Shown in pieces: positions 56,880 to 64,000 of a DNA stretch of 64,000 nucleotides. Position 1 is the first letter of the stretch; each line of letters begins with the position of its first letter. Below the pieces are notes generated by a model that was not told the DNA's origin, ran no database searches, and worked only from the letters and a program-made list of their open reading frames with translations. Source of the DNA: Nocardioides sp. dk884 (GTDB lineage Bacteria > Actinomycetota > Actinomycetes > Propionibacteriales > Nocardioidaceae); NCBI RefSeq assembly GCF_009557055.1, contig NZ_CP045649.1, positions 62,001-126,000 on the forward strand, given 5' to 3'. Position numbers and translations under genes: made by a program.

Positions 56880-56976
56880 GGGCCGACTCTGCCACGAGCC
56901 GGAAGCACCACCTCCCGACACGCACACGGATGCGTCACTCCGCCGCGAGTGAGCTGAGCAACCTGGTGGCTTTCGC

Positions 56977-57219
56977 TCAGCGGGAGTCGGGGGAGCGCGG
57001 AGTCGAGCTCGCCGGTCGTTCCAGGTCCGGAGTCAGCTCGCGGGCAATCAGCCGAACAGCGTTGCGCACGGGCAACCAGTCCGAGGTCGCGAGGGTTCCG
57101 TCGGCGCGGCGGCGTTCGAGGTGCGCGAGCAGTCTGCCGACAGCTTGCGGGTCGTTGCGGATGGTGCGAAGTGCCTGGTCCACGGGACTGCTGCACGATC
57201 GGGTGACAGGTTGGGTCAC
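56977..57219 (-). CDS. Small hypothetical protein, possibly truncated
   Basis: Up to 80 residues. The part VDQALRTIRNDPQAVGRLLA and HLERRRADGTLATSDWLPVR looks like genuine helical coding sequence; the first residues come from the end of the adjacent IS3 fragment. It may be the C-terminal remainder of a gene cut by that insertion. Confidence 0.35.
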   Translation of the reverse strand: MTQPVTRSCSSPVDQALRTIRNDPQAVGRLLAHLERRRADGTLATSDWLPVRNAVRLIARELTPDLERPASSTPRSPDSR

Positions 57220-57660
57220 GCAGCCTGAGTGGCTGGCGCGGTCATGATGGTCTCGAATTCGATGGGGGTCAACCGCCCGAGAGCGGCCTGTCTACGGCGG
57301 CGGTGGTAGGTCCTCTCGATCCATCGCACGATCGCGATTCGGAGTTCTTCGCGGGTGGCCCAGGTGCGGCGGTCCAGCACGTTCTTCTGCAGTAGAGCGA
57401 AGAAGGACTCCATGGCGGCGTTGTCGCCGGCGGCGCCGACGCGGCCCATGGATCCGACCATGTTGTGACGGTTGAGTGCGTGCACGAATTTCCTGCTGCG
57501 GAATTGAGAGCCGCGGTCGCTGTGGACGACGCAACCGGCGACATCGACCCGGCGAGCCACTGCGTTGTTGAGCGCCGCGACAGCGAGTCGGGACTTCATT
57601 CGGGAGTCGATGGAGTAGCCGACGATGCGGTTGGAGTAGACGTCCTTGATCGCGCAGAGG
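57216..57660 (-). pseudogene. IS3-family transposase OrfB, 5'-truncated
   Basis: The C-terminal half of an IS3 integrase: CAIKDVYSNRIVGYSIDSRM, VVHSDRGSQFRSRKF, GAAGDNAAMESFFALLQKNV and RRRRQAALGRLTPIEFE. The N-terminal half is missing because another IS3 element (57,661-58,960) has inserted at this point in the opposite orientation. It is similar to, but clearly diverged from, the OrfB of the invading element. Confidence 0.85.
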
Positions 57661-57728
57661 GGGTCTGCCCCGAGTTTGGTTGACACCTGACCTGTGAGGA
57701 TCCGTCCTCGCACGGAAGGATGTTCACC

Positions 57729-58016
57729 ATGCCGAAGCCGTATCCCAAGGAGTTCCGCGACGATGTCGTGGCCGTGGCCCGCAAGGGCCAGGCGCCGCTG
57801 GCGCAGATCGCGAAGGACTTCGGCATCTCCGAAGGTTCGCTGACGAACTGGATGAAGGCCGCCGACGTCGAAGACGGCAAGCGCCCCGGCCTGACTGAGG
57901 CCGACCGGGCCGAACTGCGTGAAGCGAAGAAGCGGATCCGGCTACTGGAACAGGAGAACGAGGTCCTGCGCCGTGCTGCGGCCTACCTGTCCCAGGCGAA
58001 CCTGCCGGGAAAATAG
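57729..58016 (+). CDS. IS3 transposase OrfA
   Basis: A 95-residue protein with helix-turn-helix (PLAQIAKDFGISEGSLTNWM) and a leucine zipper (RIRLLEQENEVLRRAAAYLS). Before its TAG (58,014-58,016) is the heptamer GGGAAAA (58,007-58,013), a classical -1 frameshift site that would produce the OrfAB transposase. ATG 57,729 has GGAAGG nine bases upstream. Confidence 0.9.
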   Translation: MPKPYPKEFRDDVVAVARKGQAPLAQIAKDFGISEGSLTNWMKAADVEDGKRPGLTEADRAELREAKKRIRLLEQENEVLRRAAAYLSQANLPGK

Positions 58017-58036
58017 TCTTCCCGCTCGTCCGTGAG

Positions 58037-58918
58037 ATGGCCGCGACCGGTGCCCGCATCAGGGTGCCGGTCGCGGTGGCGTGCCGGGTCCTGGGTCTGA
58101 CGACTGCGGGGTACTACAAGTGGCTCAAAGATCCGGTCTCCCAGCGGGACTGGGACGACGCCCACCTCATCGATGTCCTCTACGACCTGCACGAGGACGA
58201 CGCCACGCTGGGCTACAGGTTCCTCACCGACGAGCTGGCCGACGAGCACGGCCTGGTCGTGGGTGAGAACCGTGTGCACCGGCTGTGTCGCCTCGCGGGG
58301 ATCTCCGCCAGCCACCACAAGAAGCGGTCCAAGGCCGGCGCCACCGGTCCAGCGCCGCACGACGACCTCCTGGCCGTCGTGGACGAACACGGCGTGATCC
58401 GCCATGAGTTCACCGCCGACGGACCGAACAAGGTCTGGCTCTGGGACATCTCAGAGCACGCCACGCGGGACGGCAAGCTGTACATCTGCGCGATCAAGGA
58501 CGTGTACTCCAACAAGATCGTGGGCTACTCCATCGACTCGCGGATGAAGGCATCGCTGGCAGTCTCGGCGATGCGGAACGCGATCGCGCTGCGCTCACCT
58601 TCCGGCACGATCTGCCACTCCGACCGGGGCGGCCAATTTCGTGCCAAGAAGACCCAGCGGCTGCTCGCGAACAACGGCCTGGTCGGGTCGATGGGCCGCT
58701 CCTACGGCGCCGGGGACAACGCCAGCATGGAGAGCTTCTTCTCCCTGTTGCAGAAGAACGTGCTCAACACCCGACGCTGGGACACCCGCGAAGACCTTCG
58801 CCTGGCGATGGTCACCTGGATCGAAACCAAGTACAACCGCCGACGTCGCCAACGAGCCCTCGGCAAGCTCACCCCCGTCGAGTTTGAGATGATCTACACG
58901 GCCGCAGAAGTGGCCTGA
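58037..58918 (+). CDS. IS3 transposase OrfB (DDE integrase)
   Basis: A 293-residue catalytic part, in the -1 frame relative to OrfA. HTH_21 region YDLHEDDATLGYRFLTDELA, then the DDE core: KVWLWDISEHATRDGKLYIC, TICHSDRGGQFRAKKTQRLL and GAGDNASMESFFSLLQKNVL. The frame is open from the slippery site through to here (KIVFPLVREMAATGARIRVP), so the functional protein is probably the OrfAB fusion. Confidence 0.9.
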   Translation: MAATGARIRVPVAVACRVLGLTTAGYYKWLKDPVSQRDWDDAHLIDVLYDLHEDDATLGYRFLTDELADEHGLVVGENRVHRLCRLAGISASHHKKRSKAGATGPAPHDDLLAVVDEHGVIRHEFTADGPNKVWLWDISEHATRDGKLYICAIKDVYSNKIVGYSIDSRMKASLAVSAMRNAIALRSPSGTICHSDRGGQFRAKKTQRLLANNGLVGSMGRSYGAGDNASMESFFSLLQKNVLNTRRWDTREDLRLAMVTWIETKYNRRRRQRALGKLTPVEFEMIYTAAEVA

Positions 58919-59009
58919 CGACCGCAAACCCCGAGTGTCAACCAGACCGGGGGCAGACCCGACCTTCGATTTCTTGCGAGTCGCGATCACGCGGAACCGT
59001 GGTCTCGCT

Positions 59010-59036
59010 AGGCACGTCTACTAAGGTGACGTGCCT
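59010..59036. promoter_or_regulatory. Inverted repeat upstream of the secreted metallopeptidase
   Basis: AGGCACGTC (59,010-59,018) and GACGTGCCT (59,028-59,036) are perfect 9-base arms with a 9-base gap, 32 bases before the ATG. It could be a repressor site or an RNA hairpin. Confidence 0.5.
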
Positions 59037-59068
59037 CACTCAAGAACGAAGTAGAACCGGGGGAGCAG

Positions 59069-59665
59069 ATGGCACACCGTGGGGTACTTCGAACAATGAA
59101 GGCGTGGGTCCTGGCAATGACGCTTGTCATAGCAGGACTCTTGGGGGTGGTGAATGCACCGACTGCAGTGGCAGATCCTGCACAGCCCGATGGGCCACCA
59201 GACGGTGGGGACCACGTGTGGTGCTACCTACCCAGCTTCCATCAGGAGGTCGCAGCCGATGCGGCCATGACGCGACTGCGCAACCAGACGGTCGTAACCA
59301 CGTCTTTCCCCGGAGCTTGCGGAGACCACACCGACGTTCGCTGGCGACAGGGCGATCTCAACGGCTCCTACGGTCGAGCCGAGTGTCAACTGCGCAGGAC
59401 TAACGGCACCTGCGACGTCTACAACATCACACTCGCCATGGCGACGATCGATGCCGCGGCGCGGCCGATCGAGCAACGCACCAAGACCTCGTGCCACGAA
59501 CTCGGGCACACCGTCGGTGTTCAGCACTATTCGGGCAACGACTTCCCGGGCGGCGACACGGCCCACAGCTGCCTGCGCTCCGGCGAGGTCACTGCCAGCT
59601 GGACCAACCTGACCATCTACGGGCAACACCACCGCACCCAGCACATCAACCCAAACTTCAGTTGA
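59069..59665 (+). CDS. Secreted HExxHxxGxxH zinc metallopeptidase-like protein
   Basis: A 198-residue exported protein. The signal peptide ends near TAVADPAQ. The metal site SCHELGHTVGVQH (H143, E144, H147, H153) is the extended metzincin motif with glycine at 150. Six cysteines (WCYLP, GACGD, AECQL, GTCDV, TSCHE, HSCLR) suggest disulfides outside the cell. GGGGGAG precedes ATG 59,069. It is followed after 20 bases by a lipoprotein gene. No known family assigned; the target may be cell-surface or extracellular protein. Confidence 0.7.
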   Translation: MAHRGVLRTMKAWVLAMTLVIAGLLGVVNAPTAVADPAQPDGPPDGGDHVWCYLPSFHQEVAADAAMTRLRNQTVVTTSFPGACGDHTDVRWRQGDLNGSYGRAECQLRRTNGTCDVYNITLAMATIDAAARPIEQRTKTSCHELGHTVGVQHYSGNDFPGGDTAHSCLRSGEVTASWTNLTIYGQHHRTQHINPNFS

Positions 59666-59685
59666 TCCGATCCGGGGGACCTCAC

Positions 59686-60471
59686 ATGACTCGCAAGCGT
59701 TCCGCTCTCGCCGCGATGGCGGCACTCACTTTGACCGGCGTTGTGGGATGCAGCGACGACGGTTCAACCGCGTCGAGCTCCTCAGAGAGGGCTGGAGCCC
59801 AGAATGCGGCACCCGGGTCAGCAGTGCCCGCAGCCAGCCCCTCCGTCGTTGACGCTTCCGTGGTCCGCGGTTGGGCGCACTATGACTACGACCCGGCACC
59901 AGCCGTGGACGCCCTCGCAAACGAGGAGCCATCGGTCACCGTGGGTGAAGTGGCGGGTTGGTCCGACGGCCGGGCGGTCGAGGAGTCCGATGGGCAGGGC
60001 TACGCCAACATCTCTCACAACGCCGTGCTGGAGGTCGTGGTCGCCGACTCTGTCAAGTCGGTCGGCGGCCAGGAGAGCGGGGGGCGAATCTTCGTTGAGG
60101 TTCCCCGAGGCGGGGAAATCCTGATCGACGGTGAACCCCCCGAGGGCACGGAGCCGGTCCTCTCGAGCATCGAGGAACTGAACGAGGCCGTGCCTCCCGG
60201 CACGCGGGTCATCGTCATCGGCAGCCGGGCCCTCACAGACGCGGCGCTGAGCGCCGAGAACGGCGGCACGGTTCTTCCACCAGCCGATGGCCAGACAGAT
60301 GCGACCCTGCTCCGCCCAGACGTGCAGGGTCTGATCTTCGAGGACGAAACCGGCGCCTTCGAGAGCGGCCTCGCCGACGAAGAGCAGGAGTGGGGCTGGC
60401 TGCCACCCAGCGTTTCTCCGCGCAAGGGCTTCGACTACTTGGTCAAGCGACTCTCCAAGGTCCGTAGATGA
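59686..60471 (+). CDS. Lipoprotein of unknown function
   Basis: A 261-residue protein with signal MTRKRSALAAMAALTLTGVV and lipobox cysteine C22 (VVGC), followed by a Ser/Ala-rich linker. The body has SVTVGEVAGWSDGRAVEESD, RIFVEVPRGGEILIDGEPPE and GTRVIVIGSRALTDAALS, suggesting a beta-rich extracellular domain. Probably co-transcribed with the metallopeptidase gene and may be its partner, inhibitor or substrate; this is inference from position. Confidence 0.65.
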   Translation: MTRKRSALAAMAALTLTGVVGCSDDGSTASSSSERAGAQNAAPGSAVPAASPSVVDASVVRGWAHYDYDPAPAVDALANEEPSVTVGEVAGWSDGRAVEESDGQGYANISHNAVLEVVVADSVKSVGGQESGGRIFVEVPRGGEILIDGEPPEGTEPVLSSIEELNEAVPPGTRVIVIGSRALTDAALSAENGGTVLPPADGQTDATLLRPDVQGLIFEDETGAFESGLADEEQEWGWLPPSVSPRKGFDYLVKRLSKVRR

Positions 60472-60772
60472 GCTAGACCGCGCCACCGCAACCAACGACT
60501 CAGCAGGCAGGGATACGCAGGGGCCCTCGACGCAGCACCCGGGTGGGGTCTGGGGAGGGCGGGGGCCCTCCCCAGCCGAAGCGGGGAACACCACTCCCCC
60601 ACTCGGCGGCACCGCCGCTGCGGGACCCCGAAGGGGTATGGGTGCCGGAGCGGGCCGACTCAGTTCTGGTCGGTTGTGGGATCTCTACAACTGTGTGGTC
60701 AAACCTGGCTTGCAGCTTCTGCCAAGCGACCGTGCTCGGTCGAAGCCGTTCGGCGTCCGTCGTTGGACAAGA
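60472..60772. other. Gap between the lipoprotein gene and an IS3 element
   Basis: GC-rich, including a GGGGAGGGCGGGGGCCCTCCCC hairpin-like stretch near 60,552-60,575 that may end transcription of the lipoprotein gene. No coding sequence recognised. Confidence 0.4.
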
Positions 60773-60824
60773 TGTCGCGTGCCGGGTCTGATGGAGGCTC
60801 TCATTCCACGGAAGGATGAGAGCC

Positions 60825-61145
60825 ATGGCAGCACCGAGGAAGTACCCGGACGAGCTTCGGGAGCGAGCGATCCGGATGGCGGTCGATCTGCGGCGTGACC
60901 CAGCGACCCGGTCGGGTGCGCTGAAGCGCGTTGGTGAGCAGCTCGGGATCAACCCCGAGACGCTGCGCAACTGGGTCAACCAGGCCGAGATCGACGAGGG
61001 CCACCGGCCCGGCGTCACCACCGCCGAGGCGCAGCGCATCGCCGAGCTGGAGCGCGAGGTCAAGGAGCTGCGTCGGGCCAACGAGATCTTGCGGACGGCG
61101 TCGGCGTTTTTCGCCGCGGCGGAGCTCGACCGCAAGCTGAAGTAA
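60825..61145 (+). CDS. IS3 transposase OrfA
   Basis: A 106-residue protein: PRKYPDELRERAIRMAVDLR, helix-turn-helix VGEQLGINPETLRNWVNQAE, and leucine zipper AELEREVKELRRANEILRTA. ATG 60,825 has AAGGA upstream; an ATG nine bases earlier is possible. OrfB follows in the -1 frame. Confidence 0.9.
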   Translation: MAAPRKYPDELRERAIRMAVDLRRDPATRSGALKRVGEQLGINPETLRNWVNQAEIDEGHRPGVTTAEAQRIAELEREVKELRRANEILRTASAFFAAAELDRKLK

Positions 61146-61153
61146 GCACCGCG

Positions 61154-62087
61154 GTGCTGGTCGACTACATCGACCAGCACCGCGATCGGTTCGGGGTCGA
61201 GCCGATCTGCCGGGTCCTGTGCAGGCCGGGATGCAGATCGCCCCGAGCACCTACTACGCCGCCAAGTCCCGGCCACCGTCCGCACGGGCGGTCGCCGATG
61301 AGCAGCGGCTGGAGGTCATCCGCAAGGTCCATGCCGCCAACTACGGCGTCTATGGGGTACGCAAGATGCACGCCGAACTCAACCGGCGCGGTCACCGGAT
61401 CGCCCGTGCACGGTGCACCGCCTGATGCGCACCGACGGGCTACGTGGGATCAGCCGTGCGAAGGGTCCGCGCACGACCGTCCCGGGGAGCGGTCCCGACA
61501 GTCGCCCGGACCTGCTGGACCGCAACTTCAAGGCGCCAGCCCCGAACCGGGTCTGGGTCGCGGACATCACCTACTGCCGCACCTTCGCCGGCTGGGTCTA
61601 CGCGGCGTTCGTCATCGACGTCTACTCCCGCCGCGTCGTGGGCTGGCAGCTGTCGAAGAGCCTGCGCACCGACCTCGCGCTGGACGCCCTCGAGATGGGG
61701 TTGTGGACCCGCGAGCACGCCGGCCAGGAGACCACGGGCGTCATCGCACATAGCGACAAGGGCGTTCAGTACCTCGCGGTGCGCTACACCCAGCGACTCG
61801 CCGAGGCCGGCGCCGTCGCGTCCGTCGGATCGACGGGCGACAGCTATGACAACGCCCTGGCCGAGGCGTTCAACTCGCTGTTCAAGGCCGAGCTGGTCCG
61901 CAACAAGGGCCCCTGGAAGAACATCGACGACCTCGAGATCGCGGTCGCTGAGTACATCGACTGGTTCAACCACCGACGCCTGCACGGCGAGATCGGACTC
62001 GTTCCACCCGTTGAGTTCGAGGACGAGCACTACCGGCACAACCCGGCGCCGACTACCCTCAGCGCGTCAGTTCAGAGCCTCCACTGA
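61154..62087 (+). pseudogene. IS3 transposase OrfB with two single-base deletions
   Basis: The integrase is spread over three frames. Segment 1 (from 61,154) reads VLVDYIDQHRDRFGVEPICR; the frame is lost near 61,222. Segment 2 reads AGMQIAPSTYYAAKSRPPSA to about 61,405. Segment 3 (to 62,087) holds the DDE core: VWVADITYCRTFAGWVYAAF, VIAHSDKGVQYLAVRYTQRL and GDSYDNALAEAFNSLFKAEL. Each break is explained by loss of one base. Unless these are sequencing errors, the element cannot make its own transposase. Confidence 0.85.
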
Positions 62088-62102
62088 ACCCGGCACGCGA
62101 CA

Positions 62103-62465
62103 AGACGCATCTCACCGCTGCGCTGGACTCGGCACAACGAGAACCGCCCCACGGTTTCAGGTTCCGTGGGGCGGTTCAGTTCGAAGGACTGAGAGCCGCA
62201 GTCCCAGTCGCCCACGCGTCGCCGTCGCGAACGGCTCGCCTCCTCGGCGGCGGCATCCACACGTCCCGGGTCTGCCCCAGATCCTGTCTCCGCCGCTGCG
62301 ACCGGTCTGAGTCTCCATACTCATTCGACCGCACCGCCGATGGAGCAGACTGTCCATGTGCCCAACGTTCACGCCCCCGACCGGGTGTCCGCTGCCCCTT
62401 CTTCTGTGGCTGCCGGCCGGGTTCCGTGGATGGGCCTACCCCCGGATCTTGGACACGGTGGGTGA
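62103..62465. other. Inter-IS gap with a strong hairpin
   Basis: Non-coding as far as I can see. It holds the hairpin at 62,141-62,177 and, near 62,440-62,456, CCCCCGGATCTTGGACAC, probably the end of the next IS3 copy. Confidence 0.4.
62141..62177. terminator. Long perfect hairpin
   Basis: GAACCGCCCCACGG (62,141-62,154) pairs with CCGTGGGGCGGTTC (62,164-62,177) without mismatch around a 9-base loop. Probably a bidirectional terminator between the two IS3 elements. Confidence 0.65.
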
Positions 62466-63362
62466 TTACGCGGCGGTCGGCAGCGTAGCGGCCCGGCGGG
62501 CCTCGTAGGTGGACGGGGACAGGTAGCCGCACCAGCTGTGGCGGCGGCGGGTGTTGTAGCGGACGAGCCATCGGAAGACCTCCCTGCGGCAGGTCGGCTC
62601 GTCGGTCCAGCAGGCGGCGTCTTGGAGGACCTCGCGTTTCATCGTGGCGTTGAACGATTCCGCGAGCGCGTTGTCGGCCGAGGAGCCCACGGCGCCCATC
62701 GATTGGGTCACGCCGAGGTCGGCGCAGAGCTTGGCGTATGCCTTCGAGCAGTAGACCGACCCGTGGTCGCTGTGAAAGATCGCGCCCGCGAGGCTGCCGC
62801 GGGTCGCAGCAGCGGCGTTGAGGGCGTCCTCGACGAGCTCGGTGCGCATGTGGTCCGCGATCGCCCAGCCGGCGAGTCGACGTGAGTAGCAGTCGATCAC
62901 GGTGGCCAGGTACAGATTGGTGCCGTCGGCGAGGGGGAGGTAGGTGATGTCGCCGACGTAGCGCTGGTTGGGCGCCGGGGCGGTGAAGTCGCGCTTGAGC
63001 AGATCCGGGTGCTTCTGCCCCGATGGCTCGGGGATCGTGGTGCGTACGCGGCGCTTCTTGACGTAGCCGGCGATTCCGGCGGCACGCATGACGCGCGCGA
63101 TCCGCTTGTGGTTGACCCGCTGCTCGGCTGGGGCGCCGTCGTTGAGTTCGGCGGTGATCCGGGGTGCGCCGAGGGTGTTGTCGCCCTGGTGGATCGTGCG
63201 GATCTGTGCCTGCAGCTCGGCGTCCGCGGTGGCTCGCTCGGCGCGGGCCGGCGCGCCGGCCTTCCAGGCGTAGAACGATGAGCGCGTCACCTCGACGAGC
63301 TCGCACAGTCGCTTCACCGGGTAGGTGGCGGAGTTGTCGGCGACGAACTGGAAGCGACTCAC
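62466..63362 (-). CDS. IS3-family transposase OrfB
   Basis: A 298-residue integrase with HTH_21 and DDE core: YVGDITYLPLADGTNLYLAT, AIFHSDHGSVYCSKAYAKLC and VGSSADNALAESFNATMKRE, then RYNTRRRHSWCGYLSPSTYE. Its ATG overlaps the end of OrfA by four bases; the usual -1 frameshift would fuse them. The reading frame is intact. Confidence 0.92.
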   Translation of the reverse strand: MSRFQFVADNSATYPVKRLCELVEVTRSSFYAWKAGAPARAERATADAELQAQIRTIHQGDNTLGAPRITAELNDGAPAEQRVNHKRIARVMRAAGIAGYVKKRRVRTTIPEPSGQKHPDLLKRDFTAPAPNQRYVGDITYLPLADGTNLYLATVIDCYSRRLAGWAIADHMRTELVEDALNAAAATRGSLAGAIFHSDHGSVYCSKAYAKLCADLGVTQSMGAVGSSADNALAESFNATMKREVLQDAACWTDEPTCRREVFRWLVRYNTRRRHSWCGYLSPSTYEARRAATLPTAA

Positions 63363-63727
63363 CAGCGCGTCTCCCCGGCGAAATACTTGGCCGCCCGTTG
63401 CAGGATCCCCCGCTCGGTGGCGAGCTTGGTGGTCTCGACCTCGAGCTCGTTCACACGAGCCTCGAGCCGAGCGATCTTCTGCTCGGGCGTCTCATCGGTC
63501 GGCGCCGACGAGCTCGCCGCCGGCTGCTTGGACTGCAACGGGGTGGAGGTCAGCGTCCCGTCAGCGGCGGTCTTCTTGCCGGTCCCGTATGCCTCGAGCC
63601 AGTGCCGCAGCGTGCCGCGCACGATGCCGAGGTCCTCGGCGATGCCGCGGACCGTGGCGCCCGGGGTGGACTCGTACAAGTCGACGGCCTGACGACGGAA
63701 CTCCTCGGAGTGAAGCGCCCCAGGTTT
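63359..63727 (-). pseudogene. IS3 transposase OrfA, start replaced by another IS
   Basis: Reads EEFRRQAVDLYESTPGATVR, helix-turn-helix AEDLGIVRGTLRHWLEAYGT, and zipper KIARLEARVNELEVETTKLA. No proper start and no right-hand terminal repeat are present: the sequence runs straight into the leader of the next element near 63,727. The element is therefore truncated at its promoter end, although the open frame happens to continue to 63,823. Confidence 0.7.
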
Positions 63728-63763
63728 GATGCCGCTCCTGTTTGAGTCCAGGAGGATCAGCAC

Positions 63764-64000
63764 ATGCCGAAGAAGATCGATGAAGAGCTCAAGGCCAGAG
63801 CGGTACGACTGGTCAATGACCACCAGGGCGAGTACTCCTCGCTCACGGCTGCGTCGGCGGTCGTGGCCAAGCAGCTCGGGGTCGGCAAGGAGTCCGTGCG
63901 TCGCTGGGTGCTCCAGTCCCAGGTCGACGGCGGGCAGCGCCAGGGCGCGACGACCGAGGAGCTTGCTGAGATCAAGGCGCTGAAGGCCGAGAACCGTCGG
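63764..64000 (+). CDS. IS3-family transposase OrfA, cut by the window edge
   Basis: The first 79 residues of a transposase: MPKKIDEELKARAVRLVNDH, helix-turn-helix AAVVAKQLGVGKESVRRWVL-like sequence, then TTEELAEIKALKAENRR, the start of a leucine zipper. AGGAGG lies nine bases before the ATG. Its element probably starts near 63,727 and lies against or within the truncated IS3 copy. Confidence 0.85.
   Translation, partial: MPKKIDEELKARAVRLVNDHQGEYSSLTAASAVVAKQLGVGKESVRRWVLQSQVDGGQRQGATTEELAEIKALKAENRR

Larger units (their letters stand above)
57661..58960 (+). mobile_element. IS3-family insertion sequence, intact
   Basis: About 1,300 bases. The ends form imperfect inverted repeats of about 26 bases: GGGTCTGCCCC then TGGTTGACAC inward from both sides. 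It carries orfA and orfB joined by a slippery site. It sits inside an older IS3 copy on its left, so no target duplication is recognisable. Confidence 0.85.
60773..62102 (+). mobile_element. IS3-family insertion sequence with damaged orfB
   Basis: 1,330 bases. The 29-base ends are inverted repeats starting TG and ending CA: TGTCGCGTGCCGGGT ... TGGAGGCTCT at 60,773-60,801 and its complement at 62,074-62,102, with about three mismatches. Inside the left end GGCTCTCAT and ATGAGAGCC form a further hairpin. Confidence 0.85.
49619..64000. mobile_element. Integrated element at tRNA-Arg (left end to window edge)
   Basis: Begins at the 3' end of tRNA-Arg(ACG) with excisionase and tyrosine integrase genes, then carries lower-GC cargo of rare families and many insertion sequences. 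I found no second copy of the tRNA 3' end (TCGAATCCCTACAGGCGC) downstream, so the right end lies outside the window or has been lost. Confidence 0.8.

Noticed and set aside
60500..60800. Open frames in both directions between the lipoprotein gene and the IS3 element
   Set aside because: No domain, no ribosome site and irregular composition; probably non-coding.
63728..63823. Extension of the truncated IS3 orfA to a start at 63,823
   Set aside because: Those codons lie in the leader and reverse strand of the next IS element; the open frame there is accidental.
49619..64000. Right attachment site of the tRNA-Arg element
   Set aside because: No second copy of the tRNA 3' end (CCTACAGGCGC) was seen downstream within the window.

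Overview
The window is a high-GC actinobacterial chromosome segment, most likely from a Nocardioides-like member of the Propionibacteriales. This is inferred from the strong G/C third-position bias, frequent GTG starts, the proteasome activator Bpa, actinobacterial families such as DUF5926 and DUF6457, and a pervasive leaderless-promoter layout. At least twenty genes have a TANNNT-like -10 box only 6-8 bases before the start codon and no ribosome binding site. This pattern was used to choose several starts.

Positions 1-49,618 are mostly core chromosome. In order: a SHOCT-domain tail, a RecQ helicase with a fused phosphoribosyltransferase tail, an LLM flavin oxidoreductase, a DHA2 drug exporter, glutathione peroxidase, and an SNF2 helicase/SWIM pair. 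Then come a TetR regulator and the metY-metX methionine pair, which has an unusual structured leader. A leucine-catabolism-type operon follows (acyl-CoA carboxylase beta and alpha, HMG-CoA lyase) with a long operator palindrome on its start. After that: aat, a small insertion carrying a frameshifted PP-loop protein, a rhodanese/DUF4396 divergon with a CsoR/CstR-type operator, an Fpg-like glycosylase, an AAA ATPase, GDPD, arginine deiminase, larB-larC, pheA, a PAP2-diacylglycerol kinase fusion, a serS-HAD-GNAT-HAD operon, bpa, a quinone oxidoreductase, mobA, a nitrilase-family amidase, a biotinyl carrier protein and two tRNA-Ser genes. An IS30-family element (about 46,989-48,356) separates a tiny secreted peptide gene from a LuxR-type regulator.

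From tRNA-Arg(ACG) at 49,546-49,618 to the end of the window is an integrated element: excisionase, tyrosine integrase, and then unfamiliar cargo broken up by insertion sequences (IS110, and at least five IS3-type copies or fragments, some nested). The cargo has visibly lower GC. It includes a four-helix membrane protein resembling TRADD-N-associated conflict-system membrane domains, a protein that looks like a self-standing proteasome-type Ntn hydrolase, two unrecognised proteins, and a secreted HExxHxxGxxH metallopeptidase next to a lipoprotein. No second attachment site was seen, so the element probably continues past 64,000.

Structure not explained by genes includes a dispersed 22-bp-period repeat family in three intergenic gaps, GCGCAATTGCGC palindromes that resemble the IS30 target, a duplicated aat/rhodanese junction bracketing a 1.8-kb insertion, and a strongly folded segment upstream of the IS110 transposase that fits a bridge RNA.
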